The position numbers and the translations under genes were made by a program. The notes beneath the pieces were generated by a model, which had not been told where the DNA came from, searched no databases, and saw only the letters and a list, made by a program, of their open reading frames with translations. A DNA stretch of 64,000 bases from Humidesulfovibrio sp. (lineage in GTDB: Bacteria; Desulfobacterota; Desulfovibrionia; Desulfovibrionales; Desulfovibrionaceae), in the NCBI RefSeq assembly GCF_030689645.1, contig NZ_JAUYFU010000039.1, forward strand, positions 1 to 64,000, read 5' to 3'. The first letter of the stretch is position 1. Each line of letters begins with the position of its first letter. Shown one piece after another: positions 45,947 through 55,683 of the stretch.

Positions 45947-45997
45947 GGAACCTTGTCACGCGCCGCCCTGGGCAGGGGAACCATCAAGGGGGATGAC

Positions 45998-46297
45998 ATG
46001 CCGCTGACCAAGAAGTATTCGAGCGACAAGGCCATGTGCAAGGTGGGATTTTCCCTGCCGGAGGAATTCGCGGGCAACGCCAGCAAGCTGTTCCTGGCCG
46101 GAGAATTCAACGCCTGGGCGCCAGCGCCCATGCGCAAGTCCAAGGGGGCCTTCTCCTTGAGCCTCGAACTCCCCGCTGGTGCAAGCTACCAGTACCGCTA
46201 TATCACCGGCGAAGGCGTGTGGCTCAACGACACCGAGGCCGACTGCTACGTGTTCAACACCTTCGCAGACGCCGACAACTCCGTGGTGCTGCTGTAG
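45998..46297 (+). CDS. Stand-alone CBM48 glycogen-binding-domain protein
   Basis: The 99-residue protein is one early-set/CBM48 domain, as found in AMPK beta subunits and branching enzymes: KLFLAGEFNAWAPAPMRKSKGAFSLSLELP and YQYRYITGEGVWLNDTEAD. The tryptophan and lysine pattern fits glucan binding. AAGGGGGA precedes the ATG. Placed between glgA and malQ, it may tether enzymes to glycogen. Confidence 0.85.
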   Translation: MPLTKKYSSDKAMCKVGFSLPEEFAGNASKLFLAGEFNAWAPAPMRKSKGAFSLSLELPAGASYQYRYITGEGVWLNDTEADCYVFNTFADADNSVVLL

Positions 46298-46348
46298 AGA
46301 ACGATCGGCCCACTGCGCGGACCGGCACGGACCTTGAGGCCCCACCAG

Positions 46349-46636
46349 TCACGAGGAATGGGCAGGTAGAAGCTCTGGCCCGGGAAGCCCGCACACAGGA
46401 TGCCCCCCGCTGCGCTCCTCCCAAAACACGTGAAGCAGGAACAGCCCAAGGGCCAGCGCCAAGGTCACCTCGCCCTCGTCCACCGCGCCGAAGCGCCGCA
46501 ACAGGTCCAGGGCCGCCCTGCGCACCAGGCGCATGCCCGCAGCCGTGAGCGCCAAGTCCTCGTAATCCAGCTCGGGCAGAGCGCCGCCAGCCGCATCAAG
46601 CGCCGCCGGAGCCCTGTGATGCGCCTTGCGTGCCAT
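46349..46636 (-). CDS. Hypothetical 95-residue protein
   Basis: A frame with neighbour-like codon use (mostly G or C in third positions) encodes an alpha-helical acidic/basic protein; its centre is DYEDLALTAAGMRLVRRAAL and a hydrophobic helix EVTLALALGLFLLHVFWEE. An AGGA stands very close to the ATG. No family recognised. It lies alone on the minus strand in the 440-base gap between the CBM48 gene and malQ; nothing else is seen there. Confidence 0.5.
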   Translation of the reverse strand: MARKAHHRAPAALDAAGGALPELDYEDLALTAAGMRLVRRAALDLLRRFGAVDEGEVTLALALGLFLLHVFWEERSGGHPVCGLPGPELLPAHSS

Positions 46637-46736
46637 TTCCTGGTGGGAACCTGCGCCGCTACACCCTTCCGCCGCGGCGCAAAGACGTATAGAGTGATCT
46701 CCTCCGGCCAACCCTTGACAGCTCACAGGAGGCCCC

Positions 46737-48305
46737 ATGCCCCCGCATAGACGCACCAGCGGCGTACTTCTCCACCTCACCTCCCTGCCCTCGCGTTTCG
46801 GCATCGGCGATCTGGGGCCGGAGGCCCTGCGCTTCGCCGAATTCCTGACCCTGGCGGGGCAAAGCCGCTGGCAAATGCTGCCCCTGAACCCCACGGCGTC
46901 CAGCCTTGGCAACTCGCCCTACTCCAGCTTTTCCGCCTTCGCAGGCAACACCCTGTGCATCAGCCCGGAGGGGCTGTGCGAGGACAACCTGCTGCCGCGC
47001 CGGGAACTGGACCGCCTGGCCGTGCCCTGGAGCGACCGCGTGGACTTCCCCGCAGTGGAGCGCGCGCGCGCGGCCCTGCTGAGACAAATTTTCGACCGCC
47101 TTATGCCGATAAACGGCGGAGGCACCCTGGAGAACGACGCGTCCTTCGCCACCTTCCGGGGGCACAACGCCGCCTGGCTGCCGGACTACGCCCTGTTCAT
47201 GGCCGTGAAGGAGAGCCTTGGCGGCGCGGCCTGGACCGCGTGGCCGAAGGAAATCCGCGACCGGCGCGAGGAGGCCCTGCGCGAGTACGGCGCCCGGCTC
47301 CACCGCGAAATCACCTACCATCAGTTCTGCCAGTGGCTGTTCTTCCGCCAGTGGGGGCGGCTCAGGTGGGAGCTTTCCAAGCTCGACATCGAACTGGTGG
47401 GCGACGTTCCCATCTACGTCACCCACGACTCGGCGGAGGTTTGGGCCAACCGCAGCTTGTTCAAGCTGGACGAGGCGGGCCAGCCGCTCTTCGTGGCCGG
47501 GGTGCCGCCCGACTACTTCAGCAAGACCGGCCAGCACTGGGGCAACCCTGTGTTCGACTGGGAGGCTGCGGAGCAAGACGGCTTCCAGTGGTGGATTCGC
47601 CGCCTGCGGCACAATTTCGGGCTCTTCGACCTCGTGCGCCTGGATCATTTCCGGGGCTTCTGCGCCTACTGGGAAATCGAGGCAGCAGAAGAGACCGCCG
47701 TAAAGGGCCGCTGGGCGCCCGCGCCGGGAGAAAAGCTGCTTGAGGCGGTCAAAGCCGCCCATGGCTCGCTGCCCATCATCGCCGAGGACCTGGGCATCAT
47801 CACCGAGGACGTGGTGGCCTTGAAGGAGCGCTTCGGCTTGCCGGGCATGAAGATCCTGCAGTTCGCCTTTGGGCCGCACACGCCAGCCAGCCCGGACTCG
47901 CCGCACAACCACGAGATGAACTGCGTGGTCTACACCGGCACCCACGACAACAACACCACGCGCGGCTGGTTCGAGGCCGAGGCCACGCCCCCGGCGCGTC
48001 GGGCGCTGTCCCGCTACCTGGGCCGCAGAATGACGGAAGACACCATCGTGCGCGAACTCATCCGCGTGGCGCTCTCAAGCCCGGCCAAGGACGCCGTGCT
48101 CACGGCGCAGGACCTGCTGGACCTGGGCGCAGGCGCGCGCATGAACACTCCGGGCCTGTCCGAAGGCAACTGGGGCTGGCGTGCGCCCGAGAACGCCCTG
48201 TGCCTGTGCGGCGGCGGCCACGCCCTGGCCGAGAACCTGCGCGGCCAGTGCGAGCTTTACGGCAGAACTCCGCAAATGGAGCCGGAGGCGCAAGACGCCC
48301 CTTGA
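46737..48305 (+). CDS. malQ: 4-alpha-glucanotransferase (amylomaltase)
   Basis: The 522-residue GH77 enzyme rearranges alpha-1,4-glucans. Conserved parts are GVLLHLTSLPSRFGIGDLG, the donor-site NSPYSSFSAFAGN, the nucleophile region FDLVRLDHFRGF, LPIIAEDLGIITEDV with the acid/base Glu, and VYTGTHDNNTTRGWF. CAGGAGG precedes the ATG. It completes the glycogen cluster. Confidence 0.95.
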   Translation: MPPHRRTSGVLLHLTSLPSRFGIGDLGPEALRFAEFLTLAGQSRWQMLPLNPTASSLGNSPYSSFSAFAGNTLCISPEGLCEDNLLPRRELDRLAVPWSDRVDFPAVERARAALLRQIFDRLMPINGGGTLENDASFATFRGHNAAWLPDYALFMAVKESLGGAAWTAWPKEIRDRREEALREYGARLHREITYHQFCQWLFFRQWGRLRWELSKLDIELVGDVPIYVTHDSAEVWANRSLFKLDEAGQPLFVAGVPPDYFSKTGQHWGNPVFDWEAAEQDGFQWWIRRLRHNFGLFDLVRLDHFRGFCAYWEIEAAEETAVKGRWAPAPGEKLLEAVKAAHGSLPIIAEDLGIITEDVVALKERFGLPGMKILQFAFGPHTPASPDSPHNHEMNCVVYTGTHDNNTTRGWFEAEATPPARRALSRYLGRRMTEDTIVRELIRVALSSPAKDAVLTAQDLLDLGAGARMNTPGLSEGNWGWRAPENALCLCGGGHALAENLRGQCELYGRTPQMEPEAQDAP

Positions 48306-48335
48306 AGCTAGCCCGCATTTTTTTCCAGCCCCGTG

Positions 48336-48363
48336 TTGACACAGGGCCGTCCATGTTTATGTA
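48336..48363 (+). promoter_or_regulatory. Sigma-70-type promoter of groESL
   Basis: Consensus TTGACA (48336-48341) and TATGTA (48358-48363) with 16 bases between. It is 133 bases upstream of groES. No CIRCE element (TTAGCACTC-N9-GAGTGCTAA) is seen. Confidence 0.7.
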
Positions 48364-48378
48364 TGCAATGCTACGAAC

Positions 48379-48404
48379 GCCCCGCCTTCGCCAGCGGGGC
48401 TTTT
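48379..48404 (+). terminator. Terminator-like hairpin in the groES leader
   Basis: GCCCCGC (48379-48385) pairs with GCGGGGC (48394-48400), 8-base loop, followed by TTTT. It is located between the promoter and groES, so any termination here would be conditional. Confidence 0.6.
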
Positions 48405-48495
48405 CCATCGTACAATGGCGGCGGCCGCTCTAACGCGGAAAACCCGCGCTGGCCGCTGCAAGAAACACACATAACACCTGCGGAGGACGTACAAG

Positions 48496-48786
48496 ATGAA
48501 GTTGAAGCCCCTCAATGACCGTGTTCTGGTGAAGCGTCTGGAGTCCGAGGAAGTGACCTCCGGCGGAATCATCATCCCCGACAGCGCCAAAGAGAAGCCC
48601 CAGAAGGGCAAAGTCGTGGCCGCAGGCCCCGGCAAGCTGGACGAAGCCGGCAAGCTGGTCAAGATGGCCGTGAAGGCTGGCGACGTGGTGCTTTTCACCA
48701 AGTACGCGGGAACCGAGATCAAGATCGACGGCGACGAGCACCTGGTGCTGCGCGAGGACGACATCCTCGCCATCGTCGAGAAGTAA
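48496..48786 (+). CDS. groES: Co-chaperonin GroES
   Basis: The 96-residue protein has the typical start [16 protein letters not shown], the mobile loop [12 protein letters not shown] and the C-terminal [14 protein letters not shown]. It caps GroEL. GGAGG lies upstream of the ATG. It is 107 bases ahead of groEL. Confidence 0.97.
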   Translation: MKLKPLNDRVLVKRLESEEVTSGGIIIPDSAKEKPQKGKVVAAGPGKLDEAGKLVKMAVKAGDVVLFTKYAGTEIKIDGDEHLVLREDDILAIVEK

Positions 48787-48812
48787 GGGCCGACGCCAAA
48801 ACTTGCCTTTGA

Positions 48813-50546
<1,734 letters not shown>

Positions 50547-50572
50547 CCCAAGCTCACAATCCCAGCTTCACC

Positions 50573-50607
50573 AAGGCCGGAGTCCGCAAGGGCTCCGGCC
50601 TTTTTTC
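50573..50607 (+). terminator. Terminator after groEL
   Basis: AAGGCCGGAG (50573-50582) pairs with CTCCGGCCTT (50593-50602), followed by T-run and C. Confidence 0.9.
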
Positions 50608-50710
50608 TTGCCGCTTTACATCACCGTCAACAATGGCTTACCTTTAACTATCTCCTGAGAATTATCGGGAGCCAGCTCCTCGGATCTCACAGAGCAGGAG
50701 AAAACCCGCC

Positions 50711-52624
50711 ATGCCCAAACCCAAGCACATCATAATCGCCTGCCTGGTTTGGACTCTGCTCGCCGTCCTGTCTGCCGGACTGATCATCAGCGGGAACCAC
50801 CGGCAAATGCAGGAGCAGTTCCGCGCAGCAGCGCAAATGGCCTTTGAAAAGGACATCACCTTCCGACTCTGGAACGCTTTTCACGGCGGCGTCTACGTGG
50901 AAGTGAACGAAAACAACCAGCCGAATCCCTACCTTGATGTTCCTGACCGCGACCTGCGGACCGATACGGGCAAGCACCTGACAATGATCAACCCGGCCTA
51001 CATGACACGTCAGGCCCACGAAATTCAACAGGACGGCTCAGGCGTGCAAGGACACATCACCAGCCTGAAGCCCATACGCCCGCAGAATGCCCCGACCCCC
51101 TGGGAACGCGCGGCATTGGAGTCCTTTGAACGCGGCGCGACAGAAGCATACGCACTTGTGGAGGTTGAAGGGCAAAACCAGTTCCGATTCATGCGACCCA
51201 TGATCACCGAAAAGCCCTGCCTCAAGTGTCACGCCAAGCAGGGATACGCCGAGGGTGACATCAGAGGGGGCATCAGCGTGGCCCTGCCGGTTGAGGCGCA
51301 GGTCATGGCGTTTCGCTCATACGCCGCCAAAACCGCCGTTGGGCATCTTCTCGTTTGGGCCTTCGGCATCGGGCTGGCCATCTTTGGCGGAAGGAAGCTC
51401 ATGCAAAGCATCCAGAAGGAGCACCAAGCCCGCAAAGAAGCGGAAGCAGCCAACATGGCCAAGAGCGAATTCCTGGCCAACATGAGCCATGAGATCCGGA
51501 CCCCGTTGAACGGCGTGCTGGGCATGCTGCAACTGCTCAAGGAAGAAAACGCGCCCAAGGAACGGTCCAATTACATAGGCATGGCCTATGACTCCGGCAC
51601 CAGGCTCTTGGCCCTTTTGAACGACATCCTCGACATCTCCCGCGTGGAGGCTGGTCAACTGAAGCTGGAGCGCCAGCCCTTCAACCCCCGCGACCTGCTC
51701 GATACCGTGGCAACCATGTTCCAGAGCGCATGCGCCAAGCACGGCCTGAAGCTCATCGTGACCCCGGATCCCCTTCTGCCTGAGATTCTGGTGGGCGATG
51801 AGGCCCGCCTGCGTCAGGTGCTCTTCAACCTTGTGGGCAACGCCGTAAAGTTCACCCCAAAGGGCTCGGTGACGATCGAAGCCTGGGCCAGTTCCAGCGT
51901 GAAGAACTCCGCCGAGGTGCGCTTCTTCCTATCCATCAGCGACACGGGCATCGGCATTCCAGAGGACAAGCTCGGGCATGTGTTCGAACGGTTCACCCAG
52001 GTAGACGGCTCCTACACCCGGCGCTACCAGGGCGTGGGGCTGGGCTTGGCCATCGTCAAGCGCCTCATGGATCTCATGGGCGGCAGCATCGACGTGGACA
52101 GCGAGCCAGGGACGGGCACCACCTTTTTACTTCAGATTCCCCTTGCGCTGCCGCAGGCGCCGCTTTCTGAACAACCCGCCGGGTCCCAACGCCCTGGGCC
52201 TGGTGCGGCCTCGGAGCCCCTGCGCCTGCTGCTGGTGGAAGACGAAGAGGTGAGCAGAATCTCAGTCCAGGTGTTGCTCACGCGGATGGGGCACGATGTG
52301 ACCAGCGCCCAGGACGGTCTTGCCGGGGTGGAGGCTTTCCGGCAGGGGCGCTATCACTGCATCCTCATGGACATTCAGATGCCGATCATGAACGGAGTGG
52401 AGGCAACCAAGACCATCCGAGCCCTGGAGGAGCAGGAGGGCAGGCCGCGCGTGCGCATCATCGCCCTCACCGCCTACGCCTTGCCCGGCGACCGCGAGCA
52501 CTTCATAGCCTCCGGCATGGACGACTACGTGACCAAGCCGGTGCAGCCAGAGGCCCTGCTCATGGCCCTGCGCAGGGCCAAAGCCGCTGGCCTTCCCGCG
52601 CTGGAGCCTCTGTCCAAAACCTAG
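50711..52624 (+). CDS. Hybrid histidine kinase with Tll0287-like (DUF3365) haem-binding sensor
   Basis: The 637-residue protein has a membrane helix (7-27), a periplasmic Tll0287-like/DUF3365 domain with a c-type haem motif CLKCH (Cys170, Cys173, His174), a second membrane helix (about 209-227), a HisKA domain with His260 in [12 protein letters not shown], an ATPase domain with [17 protein letters not shown] and [13 protein letters not shown], and a receiver domain with Asp554 (LMDIQMP). Such sensors may read redox state or small gases. GroEL is the upstream gene, with a terminator between them. No output regulator is adjacent. Confidence 0.9.
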   Translation: MPKPKHIIIACLVWTLLAVLSAGLIISGNHRQMQEQFRAAAQMAFEKDITFRLWNAFHGGVYVEVNENNQPNPYLDVPDRDLRTDTGKHLTMINPAYMTRQAHEIQQDGSGVQGHITSLKPIRPQNAPTPWERAALESFERGATEAYALVEVEGQNQFRFMRPMITEKPCLKCHAKQGYAEGDIRGGISVALPVEAQVMAFRSYAAKTAVGHLLVWAFGIGLAIFGGRKLMQSIQKEHQARKEAEAANMAKSEFLANMSHEIRTPLNGVLGMLQLLKEENAPKERSNYIGMAYDSGTRLLALLNDILDISRVEAGQLKLERQPFNPRDLLDTVATMFQSACAKHGLKLIVTPDPLLPEILVGDEARLRQVLFNLVGNAVKFTPKGSVTIEAWASSSVKNSAEVRFFLSISDTGIGIPEDKLGHVFERFTQVDGSYTRRYQGVGLGLAIVKRLMDLMGGSIDVDSEPGTGTTFLLQIPLALPQAPLSEQPAGSQRPGPGAASEPLRLLLVEDEEVSRISVQVLLTRMGHDVTSAQDGLAGVEAFRQGRYHCILMDIQMPIMNGVEATKTIRALEEQEGRPRVRIIALTAYALPGDREHFIASGMDDYVTKPVQPEALLMALRRAKAAGLPALEPLSKT

Positions 52625-52710
52625 TCCCGAAGATCGGCTTTCTGTGGCGAGGCAATGCTATCCATGCAACCTGCCCCCCAATCGGCCCGGCGGAAGCTCT
52701 TTCAGCCCTC

Positions 52711-52743
52711 AAACCACAAAGCCGACGCGTTGCCACGTCGGCT
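52711..52743 (-). terminator. Terminator after lepB
   Basis: AGCCGACG (52720-52727) pairs with CGTCGGCT (52736-52743); read on the minus strand it is followed by TTGTGGTTT. The rest of the gap 52625-52836 has no gene I can support. Confidence 0.65.
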
Positions 52744-52836
52744 CCAAGAGTGTGCTGCTGGAATGAAGAAAAGCGCGCTCTGCAATACTTCCCCACGCCG
52801 CAGACCAGCCTCACAAAGGGCATTGCGCCCGCGCAG

Positions 52837-53694
52837 CTATCTGGCGGGCAGGCCCGTGCGGTCCAGGTGCAACCTTCCGCGCTCGTCCATTGACATGATG
52901 ACGTAAAGCGGCGTGGCCAGCATGCGCGCGCGATTCACCGGCCCGTAGCTGCGCGAGTCGAACGAGGCGTGGCGGTTGTCTCCCATGACATAATACTCAT
53001 CCGGCGCCAGGCGTGCGGGCGACATGTCCAGGCTCTTGCCCCCCGGCCAGCGCGATGCGTAATAGCCCTCGTCGATGGGATCGCCGTTGATGTACACCAG
53101 ACCGTCCTCCACCTCCACCACCTCGCCCGGCAGGCCCACCACGCGCTTGACGAAGATCAGCGAGTGCTCGGACGGATACTGGAACACCACCAGCTGGCCG
53201 CGCCGGATGATGTCGCGCGGGCGCAGGGCGGCGCAGCGCAAGCGGTCGCCGGAGCGCAAGGTGGGGCGCATTGAGGTCTGGGCCACGCTATAGATGGGAA
53301 AAGCCCAGCGCTCGGCCTGGCCCGCGACGACAGATACCGTCGCCATGACGACGATGATGCCCAGGTAGACCACCGGGGTGTTCCGCGGGCCGGGGATGAA
53401 GTCGTGCAGGAGTTTGGCCACGCGCCGTGCGTCCCAGGCGGCGTAGAGAGAGAGCAGCAGGTAGCCGGCCAGGGACGATACCCACCAGCGGAAGGTCTCC
53501 GCCGCGCCGATGCCCAGCAGCTGCCAAGCGGCGGCAAAGGCGAGCAGCACCATGCCCTTGCGGAATCGGCCATTATACACCTGGCCAAGGCCAGGCCACA
53601 AAAAGGAAAGCAAGGCCGCCAGCCAGGGCTTTCGCGGACTGGCTGGAGGTCCGGCGGACACGCCGGAGTTTCGGGGCAGGACGTTCAGATGCAT
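52837..53694 (-). CDS. lepB: Signal peptidase I with N-terminal membrane domain
   Basis: The 285-residue protein ends in a signal peptidase I domain with the catalytic Ser141 (QTSMRPTLRSGD) and Lys183 (FVKRVVGLPGE), plus GDNRHASFDSR. The N-terminal 120 residues have about four hydrophobic segments and the motif LWPGLGQVYNGRFRKG, which occurs in small TM2/DUF5683-like membrane proteins; ordinary LepB has one or two helices there. The start at 53694 has a GAGG 8 bases upstream; the in-frame ATG at 53724 has none. Confidence 0.88.
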   Translation of the reverse strand: MHLNVLPRNSGVSAGPPASPRKPWLAALLSFLWPGLGQVYNGRFRKGMVLLAFAAAWQLLGIGAAETFRWWVSSLAGYLLLSLYAAWDARRVAKLLHDFIPGPRNTPVVYLGIIVVMATVSVVAGQAERWAFPIYSVAQTSMRPTLRSGDRLRCAALRPRDIIRRGQLVVFQYPSEHSLIFVKRVVGLPGEVVEVEDGLVYINGDPIDEGYYASRWPGGKSLDMSPARLAPDEYYVMGDNRHASFDSRSYGPVNRARMLATPLYVIMSMDERGRLHLDRTGLPAR

Positions 53695-53907
53695 GGCTCG
53701 CGCCTCGTTGGTTGCTCTCTTCATGTCTTTAGCAGATGACGCCCCAGGAGGCAAAGGGTTGCAAGGGGGCGAAATATGCCACGGGCCGCCTGCTCGCGCC
53801 GTCCGCGCCCTTGACACAAACCCGGCCTTTGCCCCACACTCCGCCCGCTCCGGCTTCGCATGCGCCTCTGTGCCGCATGGTCTGCGCCGGGGCGAAAGGA
53901 CACCACC

Positions 53908-54321
53908 ATGCGCGTGCTCGGAATTGATTACGGACAGGTCCGCGTGGGCCTGGCCCTTACGGACCCCGAAGGCCGCATGGCCTTCCCCCGGCCCGCATTG
54001 ACGCGCACCACCCGCGACGGACTCTTCGAAGCGCTCAAGGCGCTCATTGAGGCCGAGGGAGTGGAGGCCGTGGTTGTGGGCCTGCCCCTGACCATGGACG
54101 GCGGCGACTCCCTGACCACCCGGCAGACCCGGAACTTCGCCGAAAGCCTTGCCCGGCGCATCACCGCGCCCGTGCATCTCATGGACGAACGCTTGAGCTC
54201 CGCAGCGGCGGATGCTCAGCTCAAGGAGGCCGGTCTGTGCAGCCGGAAGAGAAAAGTGCGCCTGGACAGCCAGGCGGCGGTGCAGATCCTGGAAACCTGG
54301 ATCGCCCAAAATCCCGCGTAA
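53908..54321 (+). CDS. ruvX: Putative pre-16S rRNA nuclease / Holliday junction resolvase-like RuvX (YqgF)
   Basis: The 137-residue RNase H-fold protein starts with RVLGIDYGQVRVGLALTD (Asp7), contains VVVGLPLTMDGGDS and MDERLSSAAAD, and ends with the late acidic motif LDSQAAVQILETW. YqgF acts in 16S rRNA maturation. GAAAGGA precedes the ATG. Its end overlaps mltG by 85 bases. Confidence 0.92.
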   Translation: MRVLGIDYGQVRVGLALTDPEGRMAFPRPALTRTTRDGLFEALKALIEAEGVEAVVVGLPLTMDGGDSLTTRQTRNFAESLARRITAPVHLMDERLSSAAADAQLKEAGLCSRKRKVRLDSQAAVQILETWIAQNPA

Positions 54322-55541
54322 AACCCCTGCTGTTGATCCTGCTTGGATTCGTCGCAACCGTTGCGACGGCTCTCGCCGGAGCCACAATCTATTTCCTCGG
54401 TCCGGCGGATGCGCCAGGCCGCGAAGCCATCGTGCTCATCCGACCAGGCATGACGCTGCCTGCAATCGCCCGCGAGCTGGAAACCCAGGGGCTCATCAGA
54501 AACGCCCAGGCCATGGTGCTGCTGGCCAAGGTGCACGGCAACCTGACATCGGCCAAGGCGGGCGAGTTCCTCCTGAGCTCCGGCTGGCCACCGCAGGAGA
54601 TCCTGCGCGTCATCACCACCACCAGCGGCATCCAGCACCGCGTTTCCGTGCGCGAGGGGCTTCCCTGGTGGACGGCGGCAAAACTCTTCGAGGCTGAGGG
54701 ACTCACCGATCAGGCCAGCTTTGAGCAGGCCATGAAGAACGCCACCCTGCTCTCGAAATATTCCATCCCCAGCGACTCGGCCGAAGGCTACCTGTTCCCG
54801 GAAACCTACCAACTGCCGCGCACTCAGGCCGACAACGGCACAGTGGCCGTGGAGGCCATGCTCAAGGAATTCGACCGCCAGGTAAAAAAACTCTGGCCCC
54901 AGGGCCCGCCCCCGGCGGAGGAACTCAAGCGCCTGGTCATCCTGGCCTCACTGGTGGAGCGCGAAACCGGCGACGCCACCGAGCGTCCGCGCATCGCCGG
55001 GGTGTTCGTGAACCGCCTGCGCCTGGGCATGCGCCTGCAATGCGACCCCACCACCATCTACGGCCTGGGCCCGGCCTTTGACGGCGACCTCAAGCGCGTT
55101 CACCTGGAGGACGCGGCCAACCCGTACAACACCTACGCCCGCGCAGGGCTGCCGCCAGGCCCCATCTGCTCCCCCGGCTTGGAGGCCATCAAGGCCGCCC
55201 TGAACCCGGAGGCCCACGAGTACATCTATTTCGTGGCGCGGGGCGACGGCAGCCACGAGTTCAGCGCCACCCTCGACGAGCACAACCGCGCCGTGAACCG
55301 CTTCCAGCGCCACCGCAGAGCGGAGGCCTACCAGTCCGCCCCGCAGGCTCCGGGCGCTGTCCAGCCTGCCAAGGCTGCCGCCCCAGCGCCAAAGCCCAAG
55401 GGTAAGCCCGCAAAACAGGAGAAAGCCGCGCAGCCAAAGCCCAAGCAGGAAAAAAGCAAAGCAGGCAAAACAAAGCCTGCGGAGGTTTCGCGCCAGGAAA
55501 AGTCCGGCGGCGAGGCGAAACGCCAGCTTAAATCAACCTGA
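54237..55541 (+). CDS. mltG: Endolytic murein transglycosylase MltG
   Basis: The 434-residue protein has a cytoplasmic leader, one membrane helix (about residues 30-54) and the YceG domain. The catalytic Glu lies in ILASLVERETG, and the C-terminal part has NRLRLGMRLQCDPTTIYGLG and NPYNTYARAGLPPGPICSPG. It cuts nascent glycan strands and limits their length. The GTG start is inside ruvX; AAGGAGG at 54223-54229 supports it. The last 65 residues are a Lys/Pro/Ala-rich tail not seen in most MltG. Confidence 0.9.
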   Translation: MQPEEKSAPGQPGGGADPGNLDRPKSRVKPLLLILLGFVATVATALAGATIYFLGPADAPGREAIVLIRPGMTLPAIARELETQGLIRNAQAMVLLAKVHGNLTSAKAGEFLLSSGWPPQEILRVITTTSGIQHRVSVREGLPWWTAAKLFEAEGLTDQASFEQAMKNATLLSKYSIPSDSAEGYLFPETYQLPRTQADNGTVAVEAMLKEFDRQVKKLWPQGPPPAEELKRLVILASLVERETGDATERPRIAGVFVNRLRLGMRLQCDPTTIYGLGPAFDGDLKRVHLEDAANPYNTYARAGLPPGPICSPGLEAIKAALNPEAHEYIYFVARGDGSHEFSATLDEHNRAVNRFQRHRRAEAYQSAPQAPGAVQPAKAAAPAPKPKGKPAKQEKAAQPKPKQEKSKAGKTKPAEVSRQEKSGGEAKRQLKST

Positions 55542-55683
55542 ACGCACAGGACTGCCCTGCCCTGGCCCGTTCCACGCCACATGATCCGGCCTGTGCCGAA
55601 CCGCGCAACCCTGCTCTTTTCTTGACACCTCCGCACCACTGGGGCATTCTTCTGTCATATTTGACACACCCCTGGAGGCGGCC

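Noticed and set aside
48306-48495. CIRCE heat-shock operator before groES
   Set aside because: I looked for TTAGCACTC with its inverted copy and did not find it.
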